Below, in pieces: positions 16,843-26,290 of a stretch of DNA of 37,971 nt. This stretch comes from Phytophthora quininea (lineage: Eukaryota; Oomycota; Peronosporomycetes; Peronosporales; Peronosporaceae). The position numbers and the translations under genes are program-made. The stretch's first letter is position 1, and each line of letters begins with the position of its first letter. The DNA lies in assembly GCA_011947345.1 (NCBI GenBank), contig JAAVTG010000485.1:1-37971 (forward strand), written 5' to 3'. A model generated the notes under the pieces. The model made no database searches, had not been told where the DNA came from, and saw only the letters and a list, made by a program, of their open reading frames with translations.

Positions 16843-19332
16843 CTATGGATTAGATAGTTTGGCCAACTGAGCCTCAAGATCTTTCACCTTTGCTATTAAT
16901 AGTTTGATAGCCGCAGCATTCAGAGAGCTAAGACAGCCATAATCAAGAGTGAATTGCATTCCTTCAATATCAACTGATGGATCTTCAACAGTCAAGTTTT
17001 CATTAGGAAAACAATTAACTAGTTCTTTAGCAACTACCATAGCTTCCTGTGCGATGAGGCCAAGCTTATAGGTATTCTCCTCACTCTTATATCGGTAGCT
17101 TACTGGACGAAGTTGATCAAAGTGATCAAGGGTAATATCGATTGAGTTGATATCAGTTTTAAGTCTTCGATCAGATTCGGCATAAACTCCTGTTTTAACA
17201 AGAATAGCTGATGAGAAATAGGCTGCAATGCCTGCAGTATATGGACCAAGCCCCAGGTTAGAATACGTTCCGCCTGCGACATTGTATAGATAAGCCGTAG
17301 CAGTACCTCCAGCACCAATCTGATAATTATTAGATGTTGCAACATGAAGCGGAGCTACCATTGCTGCTGTACCGATTCCGACTCGACCATTGCAATTGAT
17401 GGTCAGAGCATTGCTGGTTCCATATGGATCAAAGCTTAAATAATTAGAACTCGATCCCGAAGCCGTTGGCTTCCAGGTGAGTGTCATACAATTATTAGCA
17501 CTGAGACCATTGCCGATACGCATCATAACTTGAGTACTACCGGCGGTTCCATCTAAGAGGTTAAGGAGACCATCTCCGATAGCTCCGCCACTATTTAACA
17601 TAGTTGTCCTACCTCTTACCCATAAAGCATTTCCTGAATTATTTCCGATAATACACTGGACGGAGTAATTAGTATTAACGAGATCATTAGCTTGTATCAT
17701 TACTCGACCAAACTGACCATCAGCAGTCAATAATTGTGGATATTGACCACTACCAAGCGAAACATTTGAATTAGTGGTAGTTTGAGCTCCAACATTCTGA
17801 GTATTGATAAAGAATCCTGAATTAATACCGCTTCCTTCCTGAAACGAAATTTGAAGCGGACTTCCATAGATAAGCTGACTTCCTAGGTCATTGAAATATG
17901 TTCTAAATTCGGTGAGAATACCAGATGATCTATTGGCTGTGTAAAATGACATAGCCGGATAATTTGATGTCTGTGTGTCATACACCCTGAAACCGTAAAC
18001 ACCTGATATCGGCGATAGACGAAGATCAGTTCGATACGTGTTAGTAGTGCATGTTAGAGTCGTACAAGTGATATTAGAGAATGTCGGGCTGCCTCCAGTA
18101 GTCAGAAAGCTGCTAAGCGCGTACGATACTCCTCCCTGATTCAATGTCGTACATGACAAAGTCGTTGCTGTGCATGACGTTAGCGAGAGTGTCGATGGGA
18201 TCGCTGTCAAAAAGCTACTTAGGTTGTAAGTAGTTCCTCCTTGCTGATAGGTGGTAGCATTGATTGTACCAGCTGACAAAGAGCTGATCGTACCCAGACT
18301 CGTGATATTTGGTTGAGCCGCCGTTTGAAGCGTTCCTGTCAGATTTGTTGCTGATATCGAGCCAGCGATGCTTAATGTTGTCGTAGAATGATTCCAAGTG
18401 ATGTAATCACCATAAACACCTCCTCCGCTTGCCGCAAGCAGAACGAAAGTATTCGAATCTGGTTGACGCATACCAAAATATCGATTGCTTGCTGAGTACC
18501 ATAGACAATTTACTGAAGTGATACCTGTCGCGATGGTTCTCGTTGCTGTAGGAGTAATGGATAACGATCCAGTTGAAGTAATATTTGGTTGAGCTGCTGT
18601 CTGCAGCGTTCCTGTGATGTTGGTAGCTATTAGCGAGGTTAGAGTTCCAAGACTCGTAATATTTGGTGGAGCCGCTGTTTGTAGCGTGCCTGTCAAGTTG
18701 GTGGCTGAAAGTGAATTGATACCAGTAATATTTAGTGATCCATCCAATACCAGGGCTTTGTTTGCAGTGGCAGAACCTACCACAACATCGATATAATTGA
18801 TCTCAGAACCGCTTGCGGTGATCAGTGTTCCTCCGAGGGATAAACCATGACTAACTCCGCCGTGAGCAGTGATATTGAGATTGGCTACCGAGGTGATGTT
18901 TGGCTGAGAAGCAGTCTGAATAGTACCGGATAGACTAGTAGCCGATAGCGAATTAATACCAGTTATGTTGCTAGAGCTATCCAAAACCAAGGCAAGACTA
19001 GCAGCGGCAGTGCCAGGAATGATACCCACTACATAGCTAGGTAAAGCCTGAACGGTTGATCCCCCGACAGTCAACGATGAACAACTTAATGCTCCTAATC
19101 CGCTAAGCGAACCATCAGACGCAGTTATAAGGGCTATGCCTGGAGTAGCAGTACCTGGCGTAATTCCTGTAATGTACGATAGACGATAGTCATTAATACC
19201 TAGATAAAGCGTTTGGGCATAAGCATACGTCAGGTATCCTGTTTGATCTAGTGAGAGATAGAATGCTGGATTATAACACGATGAAAAGAATGTTGGTTGA
19301 GGATAGTGAAAGCCTGACATTTTTTCATTCAA
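16843..19332 (-). CDS. Fibre/spike protein with C-terminal S74 auto-chaperone
   Basis: An 829-residue Ser/Thr/Gly-rich protein. Residues about 60-400 are imperfect repeats built on NITGTLQTAAQPNITS and SLSATxLxG units, the pattern of a beta-helical fibre shaft. A globular beta-rich region follows. Residues 716-829 form an intramolecular chaperone of peptidase family S74 (ESDRRLKTDI, then LGLIAQE), with the expected catalytic Ser720 and Lys725 that cut the chaperone off after trimerisation, and a final coiled coil (IKLLIAKVKDLEAQLAKL). It probably serves host-cell attachment or virion decoration. The start may instead be the second ATG (19318-19320), which would leave 41 bp before the divergent ATPase. 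It is intact. Confidence 0.85.
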   Translation of the reverse strand: MNEKMSGFHYPQPTFFSSCYNPAFYLSLDQTGYLTYAYAQTLYLGINDYRLSYITGITPGTATPGIALITASDGSLSGLGALSCSSLTVGGSTVQALPSYVVGIIPGTAAASLALVLDSSSNITGINSLSATSLSGTIQTASQPNITSVANLNITAHGGVSHGLSLGGTLITASGSEINYIDVVVGSATANKALVLDGSLNITGINSLSATNLTGTLQTAAPPNITSLGTLTSLIATNITGTLQTAAQPNITSTGSLSITPTATRTIATGITSVNCLWYSASNRYFGMRQPDSNTFVLLAASGGGVYGDYITWNHSTTTLSIAGSISATNLTGTLQTAAQPNITSLGTISSLSAGTINATTYQQGGTTYNLSSFLTAIPSTLSLTSCTATTLSCTTLNQGGVSYALSSFLTTGGSPTFSNITCTTLTCTTNTYRTDLRLSPISGVYGFRVYDTQTSNYPAMSFYTANRSSGILTEFRTYFNDLGSQLIYGSPLQISFQEGSGINSGFFINTQNVGAQTTTNSNVSLGSGQYPQLLTADGQFGRVMIQANDLVNTNYSVQCIIGNNSGNALWVRGRTTMLNSGGAIGDGLLNLLDGTAGSTQVMMRIGNGLSANNCMTLTWKPTASGSSSNYLSFDPYGTSNALTINCNGRVGIGTAAMVAPLHVATSNNYQIGAGGTATAYLYNVAGGTYSNLGLGPYTAGIAAYFSSAILVKTGVYAESDRRLKTDINSIDITLDHFDQLRPVSYRYKSEENTYKLGLIAQEAMVVAKELVNCFPNENLTVEDPSVDIEGMQFTLDYGCLSSLNAAAIKLLIAKVKDLEAQLAKLSNP

Positions 19333-19361
19333 AGTATATAAGTCAAGCTATATTTTCCGAC
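19321..19361. promoter_or_regulatory. Short divergent promoter between fibre and ATPase
   Basis: Forty-one AT-rich bases separate the ATGs at 19320 (minus) and 19362 (plus). They hold a TATATA core at 19335-19340 and a second AT block (TATATTTT). Both genes must start from here or from inside each other. Confidence 0.4.
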
Positions 19362-20034
19362 ATGAGTGCTATTCCTGATTATGGAGGTAGCCTACCGAAA
19401 AAGTATCGAAACGAGTCAGTTGGCGATATCAAGGAATTAGGTATCAAAAAACTGTTTCGGATGGTTATTCTAGGTCCGTCCTTCTCAGGGAAGAATAATC
19501 TCTGCTACCATATCTTAAAACATGCACCTCACGTCTTCTCCCATCTCCATATCATTGCCCGCAACCCTCATCAGGAATTATATAATTACCTCCGCGATAA
19601 GTTGGAGGGGTTCATCACGTTTCATGAGCATCCGCCTCAGGTAGATAATATTAGACGAACGCCGGGTGAGAAGCCTGAGTTAGTCATTATCGATGATTAT
19701 AGCAACGATAAGAACCTTCAGAAGAATGTGTTCTCTCACTACTTCACTAGAGGTCGCCATTTCAAGCTTAGTACTATCTCACAGTTGGTTCGCAACTGAC
19801 AAGATGATTAGGCTGAATACAGAATACGTAGCCATCCTTCGCGCGAACTCTCGTCGCGATCTCAAGCTACTGATCACTGACTTTAATATTCCTGGATTGA
19901 CTGAAGATGGCATATTACATTATTACAATCGCGCGATTGCACGTGGAAAAGGCCAGATCTTGTTTATAGACTCTGTAGAGGGTCAGATACGTTATAACTT
20001 CGATACACCAATACATATTGGAGAAAATTATTAA
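19362..20034 (+). CDS. Genome-packaging ATPase (FtsK/HerA, A32-like), one frame slip
   Basis: This would pump DNA into capsids. Walker A is GPSFSGKNN (about residues 40-48) and Walker B is LVIIDDY. The start MSAIPDYGG at 19362 is chosen because the upstream open frame overlaps the fibre gene. The frame ends at 19799, but the family's C-terminal part (SWFATDKMIRLNTEY, then an arginine-rich segment and GQILFIDSVEGQIRYN) continues one base out of phase from about 19785 to 20034. Walker A has Asn where Ser or Thr normally follows the invariant Lys. No second copy is present in the window to show whether the frame break is an error. Confidence 0.85.
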
Positions 20035-20054
20035 TTCGCTAATATATAGCAATC

Positions 20055-20933
20055 ATGAGTTCGTTCGTTAAGATTGACAATACCTGTTTGGTTCAGGATG
20101 GGCTCAATAGCCGATGGCGATACCAATTCCCTGGATCGTCAGTAAATTTTCAAGACATTGAAGCTTCTATCCAATCGATCAGTCTCTATAATTCTGAATT
20201 CAACGTAGATTCGGGTCAGTTTGCCAACACTACGTTTCAGATTGAGGTACCCACTGCCGCGACTACCCAAACCCTATCGATCAACCTGGCCGATGGCTAC
20301 TATGCATATACTGATATTCATAGAAACATTCAAACGGCTCTAGTCAATGCTGGAGCCTATCTAATCGATAATAATGGAAATAATGTCTTCTACATTCAGA
20401 TCGAAGAGAACTCGACCTACTACGCATGTCAGGTTGATTGCTCTACCGTTCCCATTTCGTTGCCTACGGGCTACACGAGACCCGCAACGGGTCTATATTC
20501 TTCTGGTGGTACTGGCCTGCCTACAACAGCTCGCACGCCACGTCTAATCATCAATAATGCTAACTTCGGTTCGCTACTGGGATTCACTGTTGGAACGTAT
20601 CCAACATCCCCTTCATCAACCTCGGTGAGTTTTCTGAGTAATACTATTCCTCAAATCAGCCCATCAAGTTCGTATGTGGTTCGATGTGATCTGATCAAGA
20701 ATGACTTCGTATCCTCTGGCGATATCATGACTGTATTTGACAAGGGCGATGCTACGGTCGGGCAACAGATCCAATACTTCCCGTCCCACGAAACCTGGTG
20801 CAAGACTCATGATGGTGCTAGAAGCGCTGTCTCTATCAGCATCTGGAATCAAAATGATCAGCGGGTCAAGTTCAGAGACAATAGCGTCAATATCATGCTA
20901 TTGCTCCGCAAACGACCTTCGTATAGACAATAA
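20055..20933 (+). CDS. Minor capsid (penton-like) protein
   Basis: A 292-residue, beta-rich protein directly upstream of the core-protein/protease/capsid block, the usual place and length for the Polinton single-jelly-roll penton protein. Features consistent with that family are the N-terminal SSFVKIDNTCLVQDG, the LADGYYAYTDIHRNIQ segment and the closing strand VKFRDNSVNIMLLLRK. It would occupy the fivefold vertices of the capsid. The ATG is 20 bp after the ATPase stop. It is intact. Confidence 0.8.
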   Translation: MSSFVKIDNTCLVQDGLNSRWRYQFPGSSVNFQDIEASIQSISLYNSEFNVDSGQFANTTFQIEVPTAATTQTLSINLADGYYAYTDIHRNIQTALVNAGAYLIDNNGNNVFYIQIEENSTYYACQVDCSTVPISLPTGYTRPATGLYSSGGTGLPTTARTPRLIINNANFGSLLGFTVGTYPTSPSSTSVSFLSNTIPQISPSSSYVVRCDLIKNDFVSSGDIMTVFDKGDATVGQQIQYFPSHETWCKTHDGARSAVSISIWNQNDQRVKFRDNSVNIMLLLRKRPSYRQ

Positions 20934-20951
20934 AAATGTTTTTTTAAAAGC

Positions 20952-21719
20952 TCACATTCTAAAGGATCCGGCTTCCATAGGCTTTCCGTGCCTATTCTTA
21001 CGCATAGCACGAAGTTTTGCCATATGATCCTTCGCAGCCTGCGATCCCTTGGTAAACTTAGCTCCACGCATCTTAGGCGCTGCCATGCCGACTCCATAAC
21101 GCTTCTTGATAGCACCTCTAACACCATGGATAACATCGTGATGTTCCTTCTTGTGAGTCTTAGATACAAGGTATCGCTCACCTGCATCGAGAGCATCAGT
21201 AATTAGTCCTTTCGTTTTTGCATAGCGAAGAGCGTTGCCGGCATGACGCTTGACGTCAGCCATGGTAATACGACCGCCTTCCTCATCCGAATCATACGGA
21301 TCCTCCTCTACACCAATGCCCATAAGAGACTTTAGACCCGCTCTTGCTGGACCTGCAAACTCCGGTGCTCCAACCGCCGTTGCAATCGCTGGAACGGCGG
21401 CATCGGCTGCCTTCGATAGCAATCCGCTGCTTTTGGCAAAGTTGAATGCTTTCTTCGCACCATCCCAAATCTTGGACCAAATACTGGATCCAAGGGCTTT
21501 CTTGTATCCCTTCTTGATTTCATGCTTAGTGATGTGAAGTCGGACGCCTTTGCCCGCTCGCTTGGCCTTGAGGGCCTTTTCATGCGATTCGGGATGCAAA
21601 TGCAGCTTAGCGTTCGATCCAGCTAATTCAGTAGCTGTTAATGACAATTTGCCAGTTTTTACCGCCTTCCGCAACTTGTGAGCAGGGACATTACTTGAGA
21701 TGAGTAATTCGCGGTACAT
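20952..21719 (-). CDS. Basic virion core / pVI-like protein with protease site
   Basis: A 255-residue, strongly basic protein. An N-terminal region (LHLHPESHEKAL, then GKGVRLHITKHEIKKG) is a recurrent Polinton and Polinton-like-virus motif. A Gly/Ala-rich amphipathic middle (SIWSKIWDGAKKAFNFAKSSGLL, about residues 79-101) recalls membrane-active helices of adenovirus pVI, and the tail is Lys/Arg-rich like core protein pX. LMGI-G at residues 132-136 matches the adenovirus protease rule [MIL]-x-G-x-|-G, just before an acidic linker. It sits next to the protease gene on the same strand. The exact pVI or pX equivalence is inference. Confidence 0.65.
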   Translation of the reverse strand: MYRELLISSNVPAHKLRKAVKTGKLSLTATELAGSNAKLHLHPESHEKALKAKRAGKGVRLHITKHEIKKGYKKALGSSIWSKIWDGAKKAFNFAKSSGLLSKAADAAVPAIATAVGAPEFAGPARAGLKSLMGIGVEEDPYDSDEEGGRITMADVKRHAGNALRYAKTKGLITDALDAGERYLVSKTHKKEHHDVIHGVRGAIKKRYGVGMAAPKMRGAKFTKGSQAAKDHMAKLRAMRKNRHGKPMEAGSFRM

Positions 21720-21743
21720 GATTGATAATATATTAATTCAGAA

Positions 21744-22124
21744 TTAATAAGCTACGAAAATATTTAAATCCTTGAATTTCTTAAACATATCCATTCGTTT
21801 GTGTTGCTTCGCGTATAACCACAGCATAGACCATACGCCGCAATACTCGCTATAGGTTGATTGTGTCTGAATTTCGTTGTATTTGCTGATCCCATAGTGA
21901 GTCGGAGCGGGTTCACCCATTGAATCAAAATATTCATGGTTGTATACTGCAGTCCAATGACCAACAGATTGATTAGGCTTACGTAGAAGGATTAGAAACG
22001 AACCTTTCTTCGGAAGGGGATATTTAATTTCGTTTGACTCATAGATAGCATCTAGACAAACACGAAGCTTCTTAGCCAATGCAATGAGGTCGTGATCGCT
22101 AGTTATCCCTTTGACGAGTTCCAT
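21744..22124 (-). CDS. Adenovirus-type (Ulp1-like) maturation cysteine protease
   Basis: A 126-residue C48/C5-clan protease expected to process virion precursors. Visible active-site elements, in the right order and spacing, are H56-W57 (SVGHWTAVY), an acidic residue D67 (YFDSMG), a Gln at 86 or 88 (EIQTQST) and nucleophile C95 (SEYCGVW). It is shorter than the adenovirus enzyme but within the size seen in Polintons. It is co-oriented with its likely substrate gene, 24 bp away. It is intact and the start is unambiguous. Confidence 0.88.
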   Translation of the reverse strand: MELVKGITSDHDLIALAKKLRVCLDAIYESNEIKYPLPKKGSFLILLRKPNQSVGHWTAVYNHEYFDSMGEPAPTHYGISKYNEIQTQSTYSEYCGVWSMLWLYAKQHKRMDMFKKFKDLNIFVAY

Positions 22125-22175
22125 TTAATTATTTTTCAACCAACTATATCTGTGAGCATATAACTACGATCAACT

Positions 22176-23909
22176 ATGTCGAACGATACGCAACTCGCTG
22201 ATCAATTTCTATACCAATCGTCGCTTAAGAGCGACCCTACCATCAAGGTATCCAGCCGTAAGCAACTGTCTTGGGTTACCGATATTAATCAGGGTAGCTA
22301 TGCTAACGGTATTATCACTCTAGATGGTACCTCGCAGCTGAATGGTGCTGAAGGATTCGCTTGCCTTCGCGATGGTTATCTAATGCTACCTTACAAGGTA
22401 TCGATGTCTAACACGGGTAGTACCGGTCAAACATTTGCTGCAGCCGCCAACCGCATGTCGCTAGGATTGAAGACGGGAGTATGGAACGTGATTGATTCGA
22501 TGAGTCTAGAATTGAATGGCAAGTCCGTTATCAGCATGGTTGACTATGCTCTATTTGCCAACAATCTTCGTGCTCAGTTCGAAACCTCGAAGGACTATAT
22601 TGAAAAGCATGGAGCTTCAACGTATCTATTCCCTGATAGTGTTGGTTCGCTTCAGTGGTCGGCTACTGGTAGCGCGTATGGTGATGGCTACACTAACACC
22701 ACTGTCGACCAAACTAAGAAGTTTACAACTAGCGTAGATGGTTCGCTATCTGAACCAACCAATGATGGTTTCCTAAAGCGTCTTCTAGCAAACCCTCAGA
22801 CGGTTCCTGTTAGTGGTTCTACTAACGGTTGGCCGACGCTTGCTTCTGGCGTAGGTAAGACTCTCGCTAATCAGCTTGGAAAGGGTGCGTTCGTACCTGG
22901 CAGTACCGCTGTTAATGCTGTTGCTGGTACATGGCATTTCATGTTGAAGATCAAGCTCACGTCTATCCATCCGATCTTCAAGGAAATTGATTTGATGGCA
23001 AACCCTCAGATCAAGATGCGCCTTCGTATCAATCAGGGATACTCGTTTATCACCACTGGCACCGGTACAATGTCGCTAGCATCGACGACGCTTACTAGTG
23101 GTCAGACTTGTCCTATCATGGTTGCTGGTTGTGCGACGGGTCAGCCCAATGCTGGTGTTATTAATGCTACAGCTGGTCAGATGACGGTTGCTTGGGGCGC
23201 GATCACCAACTACCTCGAGCCTACCGTTGATGGATCTATCTTCCCTTTTACGACCTCGCGCCTATACGTTCCGTTTGTATATCTAGAGAACCCTCAGGCC
23301 CTTATTAGTAAGCCGAACAAGACCGTTCGATACCTCAACTACTACCCTCAGTGGTTCTATCAGCGTGCTGGTACGGGTGTATCTGGTGGTCAGCAGAATG
23401 TAAGCTTTGACCTTCAGCTGAGCGCTTCGCTCAAGAACGCTAAGTATGTAGCGGTTCTTCCTTTTGCTGAGACGTCTAGCGGAAACTACGCATCGGCAAC
23501 TGTTCAGCAGTATCAGTTGCCTTTCGATTCGGCTCCGTGGACTCTACAGCCCGGGTCGTCGATCCGCAGCTTCAACGTCCGCGTAGGCTCTGGTCAGGTA
23601 TTTAACCTCGCTCAGGACTTTGATTTCCAACAATTTTCGGATGAAGTATCGAAGATCTCGGCGATCAACGGTGATCAGTCTCGTGAGTTGGCAAACGGTA
23701 TTCTTGATTCTCGTACGTGGAGCTCTACTTCGCGTGTGCTGATTGCTGACGTATCCCGCCTAACTGAGAAGGATGTTCCCCAGGCCATGCAGATCGTTGG
23801 TGTCAACGCCTCGTGCCAGGGTACGAATCTCCTTGTTCTTGTAGCTCATGAGAATGAGATGACGTTCAATCGCTTGACAGGAGAGGTACTTGACTATCAA
23901 GCAAACTAA
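22176..23909 (+). CDS. Major capsid protein (double jelly-roll)
   Basis: A 577-residue protein with the layout of Polinton capsid proteins. The N-terminal arm (LADQFLYQSSLKSDPTIKV) is followed by a first jelly-roll with the segment VIDSMSLELNGKSVI. A long variable loop region comes next (about residues 150-330), and the second jelly-roll ends in NLLVLVAHENEMTFNRLTGEVLDYQAN. Position after the protease gene and the absence of a signal or membrane segment agree with this. It would form the hexon-like shell. Frame and start (22176) are intact. The assignment rests on length, context and these segments, not on a structural comparison. Confidence 0.85.
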   Translation: MSNDTQLADQFLYQSSLKSDPTIKVSSRKQLSWVTDINQGSYANGIITLDGTSQLNGAEGFACLRDGYLMLPYKVSMSNTGSTGQTFAAAANRMSLGLKTGVWNVIDSMSLELNGKSVISMVDYALFANNLRAQFETSKDYIEKHGASTYLFPDSVGSLQWSATGSAYGDGYTNTTVDQTKKFTTSVDGSLSEPTNDGFLKRLLANPQTVPVSGSTNGWPTLASGVGKTLANQLGKGAFVPGSTAVNAVAGTWHFMLKIKLTSIHPIFKEIDLMANPQIKMRLRINQGYSFITTGTGTMSLASTTLTSGQTCPIMVAGCATGQPNAGVINATAGQMTVAWGAITNYLEPTVDGSIFPFTTSRLYVPFVYLENPQALISKPNKTVRYLNYYPQWFYQRAGTGVSGGQQNVSFDLQLSASLKNAKYVAVLPFAETSSGNYASATVQQYQLPFDSAPWTLQPGSSIRSFNVRVGSGQVFNLAQDFDFQQFSDEVSKISAINGDQSRELANGILDSRTWSSTSRVLIADVSRLTEKDVPQAMQIVGVNASCQGTNLLVLVAHENEMTFNRLTGEVLDYQAN

Positions 23910-24054
23910 GTTAATACGATTAGCATCTCAGCCACTCGCAAGCAATTCACTTACCACCATATATTTTCTGAGTTCCCGCTGGGTGTAAGTCTAATTAATT
24001 AATAAAATTTGAAATTGTTTTCATGGGTATGTATATAGACTACCCCTGATAATA

Positions 24055-24367
24055 ATGAGTGCAACACTAAGTTTTGGCAAGCATAAGTCGAAGACGATCG
24101 AAGACGTATATACTTCTGATCCTGGCTACTGCCGCTGGCTGTTGAATCAAAAGATTTTGATTGATTCCAATCCTGACATTGCTGAATTCTTGAAGTCCAA
24201 ATTCACTAACGATGATGGATCGTTCCTAATGACCTTTGGTAAGTACAAGGGAAGACCATTAAGCAGATCCAAGCTATCGATGATAAGTACATCGGGTGGA
24301 TGAAAAAAATGACTTCATTAATGAGAAGATGCCCAAGCTGAAGGCTGCTATTGATGAGCTGGTTTAG
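24055..24367 (+). CDS. ExoX C-terminal-like small protein, frame broken
   Basis: Same gene as 202-514. Here a run of four G after the second FGKYKG becomes three (near 24249), so the second motif leaves frame and an early stop arises at 24303. Codons of the original frame run to a TAG at 24365-24367. The 145 bp between the capsid stop and this ATG is AT-rich, with TATATAGAC 35 bp before the start. Confidence 0.6.
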
Positions 24368-24406
24368 GTTCACAAGGTAATTTTTTGATAAAAAATACTG
24401 ATGTAT

Positions 24407-24721
24407 TTAATTCTTTTTAACCCATTCAATTTCATCGATTGTTCGAGCCCTCCATAATTGAGAAGAAGGCATTGATGACGCCCACACTTTATGCTTAGGA
24501 AAAGTACAATGATGAGCATAGTTCCATCGTTTCATTCTCTTACCACAAGGGCAATCAATGTCTTCGTGTAATAGAGACTTAAAAATCTTATTCATCATTT
24601 CCGCGGCTTTATCAACATCGGATACAGCTTCAGGAAACTTTGAAATTGGATGTTTGCTACATCGATCTTTTGATTTTGTCTTATCGCATACTTTACCATT
24701 TTTCATCACGTAGTTGCACAT
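24407..24721 (-). CDS. Small Cys/His-rich protein, intact copy
   Basis: A 104-residue product from the ATG at 24719-24721, ending in EWVKKN. The Cys/His pairs are those described for 552-865. It is the last gene before the right TIR and points inward, so its promoter lies within or next to the TIR. The frame is open a further 104 codons upstream through the TIR, but that part is repetitive, low-complexity translation without an element-type leader. Confidence 0.55.
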   Translation of the reverse strand: MCNYVMKNGKVCDKTKSKDRCSKHPISKFPEAVSDVDKAAEMMNKIFKSLLHEDIDCPCGKRMKRWNYAHHCTFPKHKVWASSMPSSQLWRARTIDEIEWVKKN

Positions 24722-24810
24722 CGTATATATACTTAGTAGTTTAAGCATTAGAATCAAATCATTTTGTATCGGATTATTTTGTTTGCCCTCCGAACCTTCG
24801 ACAGGTTCTG

Positions 24811-24971
24811 TTGTGCTCGGAGGTGTGGAGGAGCCCTCCTTCGCACCAGGAGCTGCTAGCGGTGGTGTCGATGAAAGTGTCAGCTGTCGCAGGAGAAGCT
24901 TTAGCCCTACTCTCGTTGGTAAATTACGGTCAGGAAAAAACTGACGGTGTAATGTTCCAGTAGTTACTACT
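24811..24971. repeat. Right terminal inverted repeat
   Basis: Same sequence as 955-1115. Its reverse complement pairs with 2619-2783, and it terminates in AGTAGTTACTACT at 24971. Confidence 0.9.
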
Positions 24972-24977
24972 GGCGTC
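24972..24977. repeat. Target site duplication GGCGTC (right side)
   Basis: It directly abuts the right terminus and equals 2613-2618 on the left. Confidence 0.92.
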
Positions 24978-25299
24978 CCAGTTGACGCAATTCGTGAAGA
25001 ACGCCAAGGCCACGAGGGATTACAGCTCGGCATTGTCCAAGATCGACGACATTGAAACGAAGATCAAGGCCGTGGCCGGCATGGATGTTGCATTGGAAAA
25101 GGTGCAAAAGACCAAGTTCTACCTCTGGTTCAAGATGGGCAGCGTGCCAGCGGGTGTCACGGCTGCCGAGAAGTCTACCTACGAGGCATTCGTCTATAAT
25201 ATCAAATTCGTCAAGGCCGCCTGGGTAAAAGAGAAGAATGCGCCGCCGGCGCACATGCCTGTATCGCACACTGGCGGGTGGGCTGTTAGCGGTGCCTAG
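24972..25299 (+). pseudogene. RXLR effector, 3' half, second copy
   Basis: Full-length 3' part in one open frame to a TAG at 25297-25299 (last residues GGWAVSGA). It shows that the end of the first copy (1116-1442) was lost to a one-base slip. There is no local start or promoter, so it is separated from its own 5' half by the element. Confidence 0.78.
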
Positions 25300-26251
25300 A
25301 GTTGCTTGTTCTTCCGCTTGCATGTCAATTGACTAATGCACAATATCTTGTCCGAGTAAATGCTGCACCTGGTTGTGTAAGGTCAACGATTCCGATCAGA
25401 GTCCACTTCGCCTGTAACTTTGACGTTGGCGAACGTAACTAACTTACATGTACGAGCTTCTTCCTGCGACCAGGTCGTGCGGTACCGCGTTTTCGCCACT
25501 TCTGCACTTCCCTCCGTCTCAGCAGTGGCTGTTGATACATTTTGTCCACAGTTCTAGGGCCAAAAGAAAATGAAAGTTGAAACGAAGTGCGCTGCTAACC
25601 AGTCAAGCAAGGTGTCTGATGCGACCTGAGCACGTTCGCTGTTCGTCTGCGCAGAAGGAGTGCGCTTATTGTGAGGCTACAGTTGACGGTGTCTCCTGCA
25701 TCGGATCAGAATCATTAGTCGATTAGCTTCCAGTAGCTAACCAGCCATGAAAATCCACTTCATTCTGCTTCTTGTGCACTGAGAACACCTCCGTGGCGGT
25801 CTATGAAAGCACTGTGTTGTTTGCAAAACACCGTGTACAGTCTGGTCACCACCACTTCAGTATGACCAGACCCTGACAACTTCTCGTCGATGCTGTTGCT
25901 CGTAGCATAGCTAGACTGTAAGGCAAACACTACAACCCGCGTGTTGGAAAATTATTCACGGAAAGTAAACTCGTTGAGTACAGTGTGTATCTCTACAGTT
26001 GAGTCTTCTCGATTGACGTTTACGGCGATACAGGTTGCAGTGCTCAATCAGTGAAAACGTCCAGTCAGCAACTGCGACGGGCTGCCACGCCAAATCTGTG
26101 CATAACTTGAGCTTACGCCTTCTTGCTGCACAGCTTCACCAGATCGACTTGCAGTGTCCGTATCTGATCTTCGAAATGATGTCAAACCAGGATCGGCATT
26201 CGCTCTAATGTACGCGACGACCGCTGGTCATTGACTACCGTCGAAACAGAA
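25300..26251. other. Host intergenic region, second copy, no gene seen
   Basis: Repeats 1443-2394 almost exactly. I see no coding frame or RNA gene in it. Confidence 0.7.
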
Positions 26252-26269
26252 GCCATTCTTCAATTTGCC
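26252..26269 (+). promoter_or_regulatory. Oomycete core promoter, second copy
   Basis: Identical initiator and flanking match to 2395-2412, 22 bp before the second RXLR start at 26291. Confidence 0.72.
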
Positions 26270-26290
26270 AAGTCCTCAGTAGCCGCAGCA

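Larger units (their letters stand above)
2619..24971 (+). mobile_element. Complete Polinton/Maverick element with CRN cargo
   Basis: The element runs from AGTAGTAACTACT at 2619 to AGTAGTTACTACT at 24971 and is flanked by GGCGTC on both sides. It carries the standard Polinton set (PolB, chromodomain integrase, packaging ATPase, adenovirus-type protease, minor and major capsid proteins) plus a fibre, accessory genes and a Crinkler gene next to the left TIR. As written it is 22,353 bp, but about 3.1 kb (4796-7902) is a duplication joined through an artefactual segment. The true length is probably near 19.25 kb, as the second copy suggests. Several genes show one-base frame breaks. Confidence 0.92.

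Noticed and set aside
24967..25323. 118-codon minus-strand frame opposite the RXLR 3' half
   Set aside because: The plus-strand frame continues the effector across the insertion site, whereas the antisense frame has no support.
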